Below the pieces are notes generated by a model, which saw nothing but the letters and a program-made list of their open reading frames with translations, had not been told where the DNA came from and did not search any database. Shown here piece after piece: positions 62,238 through 64,000 of a DNA stretch of 64,000 bases. The stretch is taken from contig NZ_JACHLY010000001.1 of NCBI RefSeq assembly GCF_014204715.1, positions 2,077,001 to 2,141,000 of the forward strand. The letters are read 5' to 3'. This DNA is from Streptomonospora salina (GTDB lineage: Bacteria; Actinomycetota; Actinomycetes; Streptosporangiales; Streptosporangiaceae). Position 1 is the first letter of the stretch; every line of letters begins with the position of its first letter. A program made the position numbers and the translations under genes.

Positions 62238-63571
62238 TTCACAACGGGCATGGCCGGGTGCGTGGACTCGGCCGGCTCGGCACCGCCGCCGCAGCAGCCG
62301 CCCGCGGCTTCCTCCTCCTCGGTCGCCTCGTCGACTCCCGGGCCCTGGCACACGCCGGTCTCGGGCAGGGTCAGCTCCACCTTCGCGGCGGACGCGTGGT
62401 CGCCGGCGATCGCGGCGGCGATGCTGCGCACCTGCTCGTATCCGGTCAGGGCGAGGAACGTCGGCGCACGGCCGTAGGACTTCATCCCCGCCAGGTAGAA
62501 GCCCGGCTCGGGGTGGGCCAGCTCCGCGGCGCCGTGCGGGTAGACGGTCCCGCAGGAGTGCACGTTCGGATCGATCAGCGGGGCCAGCTCCACGGGCGCC
62601 TGCAACGTGGCGTCCAGGCCCAGGCGCACCTCCGACAGCGGCGCCAGGTCGGGGCGGAACCCGGTCAGCGCGACGACCTCGTCGACGGGGTCGAGGGCCC
62701 GGCCGCCGTCGTCGACGAGCACCACCGCGCTGCCCTGGCGGCGCACCTCGGCGGTGCGGAAGCCGGTGACGACCTCGACGCGTCCGGATTCGACCGCCGC
62801 GCGGGCACGGTCCCCCAGCGCGCCGCGGGCGGCGAGCTGGTCGTCGTCGCCGCCGCCGAAGGCGTCGCCCACCTCGCCGCGGCGCAGCACCCAGACCGCG
62901 CGGGTGCCCGGCGCCTGTTCGGCGAGCCCGGCCAGCTCCACCAGCGCCGTCAGCGCGGAATGGCCGCTGCCCACTACGGCGGTGCGGCGGTCGGCGTAGC
63001 GGGCGCGCTCCCGGTCGTCGGCGAGATCGGGGATGCGGTAGCCGATCCGGTCGGCGGCGTCCTCCCCCGGCGCGGGAAGCCCGTCGCCGCCCAGCGGGTT
63101 GGGCGCGCCCCAGGTTCCCGACGCGTCGACCACCGCGCGGGCGAGCAGGCGCTCCTCGCCGCCGGATGCGCGCACCCGCACGGTGAACGGCTGCTCGTCC
63201 CGGTCGGCGTCGACGACCCGGTCCCGGCCGCGGCGACTCACTCCCAGGACCTCGGTTCCGTAGCGCACACGCTCGCCCAGCGCGGCGGCGAGCGGGTCCA
63301 GGTACTCCTGCGCCCACGCGTCTCCGGTGGGGTAGGCGGCGTCGTCGGGGCGGGTCCATCCGCGCTCGGCGAGCAGCTTCTCCGCAGCTGGGGCCACCAG
63401 ATCGCGCCAGGCGGAGAACAGGCGCACGTGCCCCCATTCGCGCACGGCCGCACCCGGCCGGTCGCCCTGCTCCAGCACCACCGCCGGCAGTCCCCGGCCG
63501 GCGGCCTCCGCGGCGGCCGCCAATCCGACCGGACCGGCGCCGATGACCACAACCGGAAGCTCGTCGTCCAT
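62234..63571 (-). CDS. FAD-dependent oxidoreductase with Cys-rich tail
   Basis: 445 aa. FAD motif VVVIGAGPVGLAAAAEAAGRG, NAD(P) motif TAVVGSGHSALTALVELAG and ALTGFRPDLAPL are present. The C-terminus has a single Cys in ETGVCQGPG, an acidic run, and a Cys pair in EAAGGCCGGGAE, which could bind As(III) or another soft metal. The ATG at 63571 has AAAGGG 6 nt before it. An upstream dyad of a different type from the ATATCGAAA sites suggests separate control. It is coupled to the MFS gene. Confidence 0.8.
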   Translation of the reverse strand: MDDELPVVVIGAGPVGLAAAAEAAGRGLPAVVLEQGDRPGAAVREWGHVRLFSAWRDLVAPAAEKLLAERGWTRPDDAAYPTGDAWAQEYLDPLAAALGERVRYGTEVLGVSRRGRDRVVDADRDEQPFTVRVRASGGEERLLARAVVDASGTWGAPNPLGGDGLPAPGEDAADRIGYRIPDLADDRERARYADRRTAVVGSGHSALTALVELAGLAEQAPGTRAVWVLRRGEVGDAFGGGDDDQLAARGALGDRARAAVESGRVEVVTGFRTAEVRRQGSAVVLVDDGGRALDPVDEVVALTGFRPDLAPLSEVRLGLDATLQAPVELAPLIDPNVHSCGTVYPHGAAELAHPEPGFYLAGMKSYGRAPTFLALTGYEQVRSIAAAIAGDHASAAKVELTLPETGVCQGPGVDEATEEEEAAGGCCGGGAEPAESTHPAMPVVK

Positions 63572-63584
63572 GACACACCCTTTC

Positions 63585-63600
63585 ATCGATTCACTTCGAT
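63585..63600. promoter_or_regulatory. ArsR/SmtB-like dyad before the flavoprotein gene
   Basis: ATCGA-TTCACT-TCGAT is a perfect 5-bp dyad, 14 bp upstream of the start codon. Further ATCGA copies occur at 63614 and 63624. The pattern resembles ArsR operators but differs from the 9-mer of the other ars promoters. Confidence 0.5.
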
Positions 63601-63766
63601 CAATCAGTACTTTATCGACACAGATCGATGGATGCAATCACCGGAACCGTCTACCGCGCGGTTTCGACGACGGTGCGCCCGTGTCGGCGGTGAAACCCAC
63701 GCGCCGGATTCACCGCGGGACGCGGGTGGGCGGGCGCGGGTGCTTCAGCAGACTCCCGTCGACGAT

Positions 63767-64000
63767 CTATGGGGCGTGGCCGCTGTCTCGCCACGTCTTC
63801 CACGCTGCGTCCTGGCCGATGAGCCATCCGCGAATCCATGCAGGCGACGCGTAGCCCTCCCAGCCGGCTTCTACGCCGAAGACGGCGGCACCTGCCGGGA
63901 CCGGGCTCCGACGACTGAGACGCCAATGCCAGTCGCCACCTGGCACGAGCACCCCTCGGACCTCCCAGACGCTGCGGTAATACTCGGCGAGGAGTCCGAC
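63767..64000 (-). CDS. 3' end of an unidentified gene (partial)
   Basis: Seventy-seven codons are open from the window edge to a stop at 63767, reading AEYYRSVWEVRGVLVPGGDW, then HWRLSRRSP and SPAWIRGWLIGQDAAWKTW. The start lies outside the window. Aromatic-rich, soluble-looking sequence; family not recognised. Confidence 0.45.
   Translation of the reverse strand, partial: VGLLAEYYRSVWEVRGVLVPGGDWHWRLSRRSPVPAGAAVFGVEAGWEGYASPAWIRGWLIGQDAAWKTWRDSGHAP

Noticed and set aside
61011-63578. An 855-codon minus-strand frame that would fuse the flavoprotein region to the MFS transporter
   Set aside because: The first 450 codons are the wrong frame of the flavoprotein gene. The real MFS start is the GTG at 62237.

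Overview
The window is a GC-rich stretch of an actinomycete chromosome. GTG and TTG starts, ATGA/GTGA operon overlaps, a CbiMNQO transporter, a Spo0M-like protein and many TetR/GntR/ArsR regulators fit a Nocardiopsaceae-type organism (Nocardiopsis or Streptomonospora relatives). That placement rests on overall style, not on a marker gene. No rRNA, tRNA or CRISPR array was seen.

Layout. 0.1-1.1 kb: decayed TauE/SafE permease and IS21 transposase remnants. 1.3-8.8 kb: a catabolic locus with a GntR/FCD regulator, a TcuA-like flavoprotein and an operon of a hydrolase stub, aldehyde dehydrogenase, MFS importer, beta-hydroxyacid dehydrogenase and metallo-beta-lactamase-fold hydrolase. The same two-part 16-bp operator lies before the regulator and both operon heads. 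9.2-11.8 kb: CbiMNQO cobalt importer. 11.9-17.2 kb: sulfane-sulfur island with two persulfide-dioxygenase/rhodanese proteins, two further rhodaneses, a TauE exporter and a CstR-like sensor with operators. 17.8-19.8 kb: TetR plus a small ABM-like protein, then a broken Fic gene. 20.3-28.5 kb: a partial complex I operon (A, a cysteine-free NuoB-like protein, H, J, K, L, M, N). 28.7-33.6 kb: envelope and stress genes (frameshifted NlpC/P60, LCP ligase, LURP-like, Spo0M-like).

34.2-43.7 kb is the most unusual region. A tightly coupled operon encodes a class III nucleotide cyclase, a STAND-like ATPase with a helical-repeat tail, an SPFH-like protein, a membrane PP2C phosphatase, a membrane-anchored kinase and a TerY-like VWA protein. 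Upstream are a Crp-type cNMP receptor and, divergently, a membrane protein resembling Pycsar effectors. The cyclase tail and the STAND N-terminus share a short YGGDH motif, and a perfect palindrome precedes the cyclase. I read it as a cyclic-nucleotide signalling or conflict (defence) system combined with a phosphorylation triad.

44-57 kb: an ACR3/BASS-like permease, a methyltransferase, a corrinoid ABC importer under a clear cobalamin riboswitch, a TetR/aldo-keto reductase pair with tandem operators, an LLM oxidoreductase, a fructosamine-kinase-like protein, and an MFS/TetR pair facing a LysR regulator. 57.2-63.6 kb: an arsenic-resistance island (two ArsR types, ArsC, ACR3, ArsO-like monooxygenase, MFS and a Cys-rich flavoprotein). 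Three promoters there share the 9-mer ATATCGAAA. The window ends inside a partial unknown gene.
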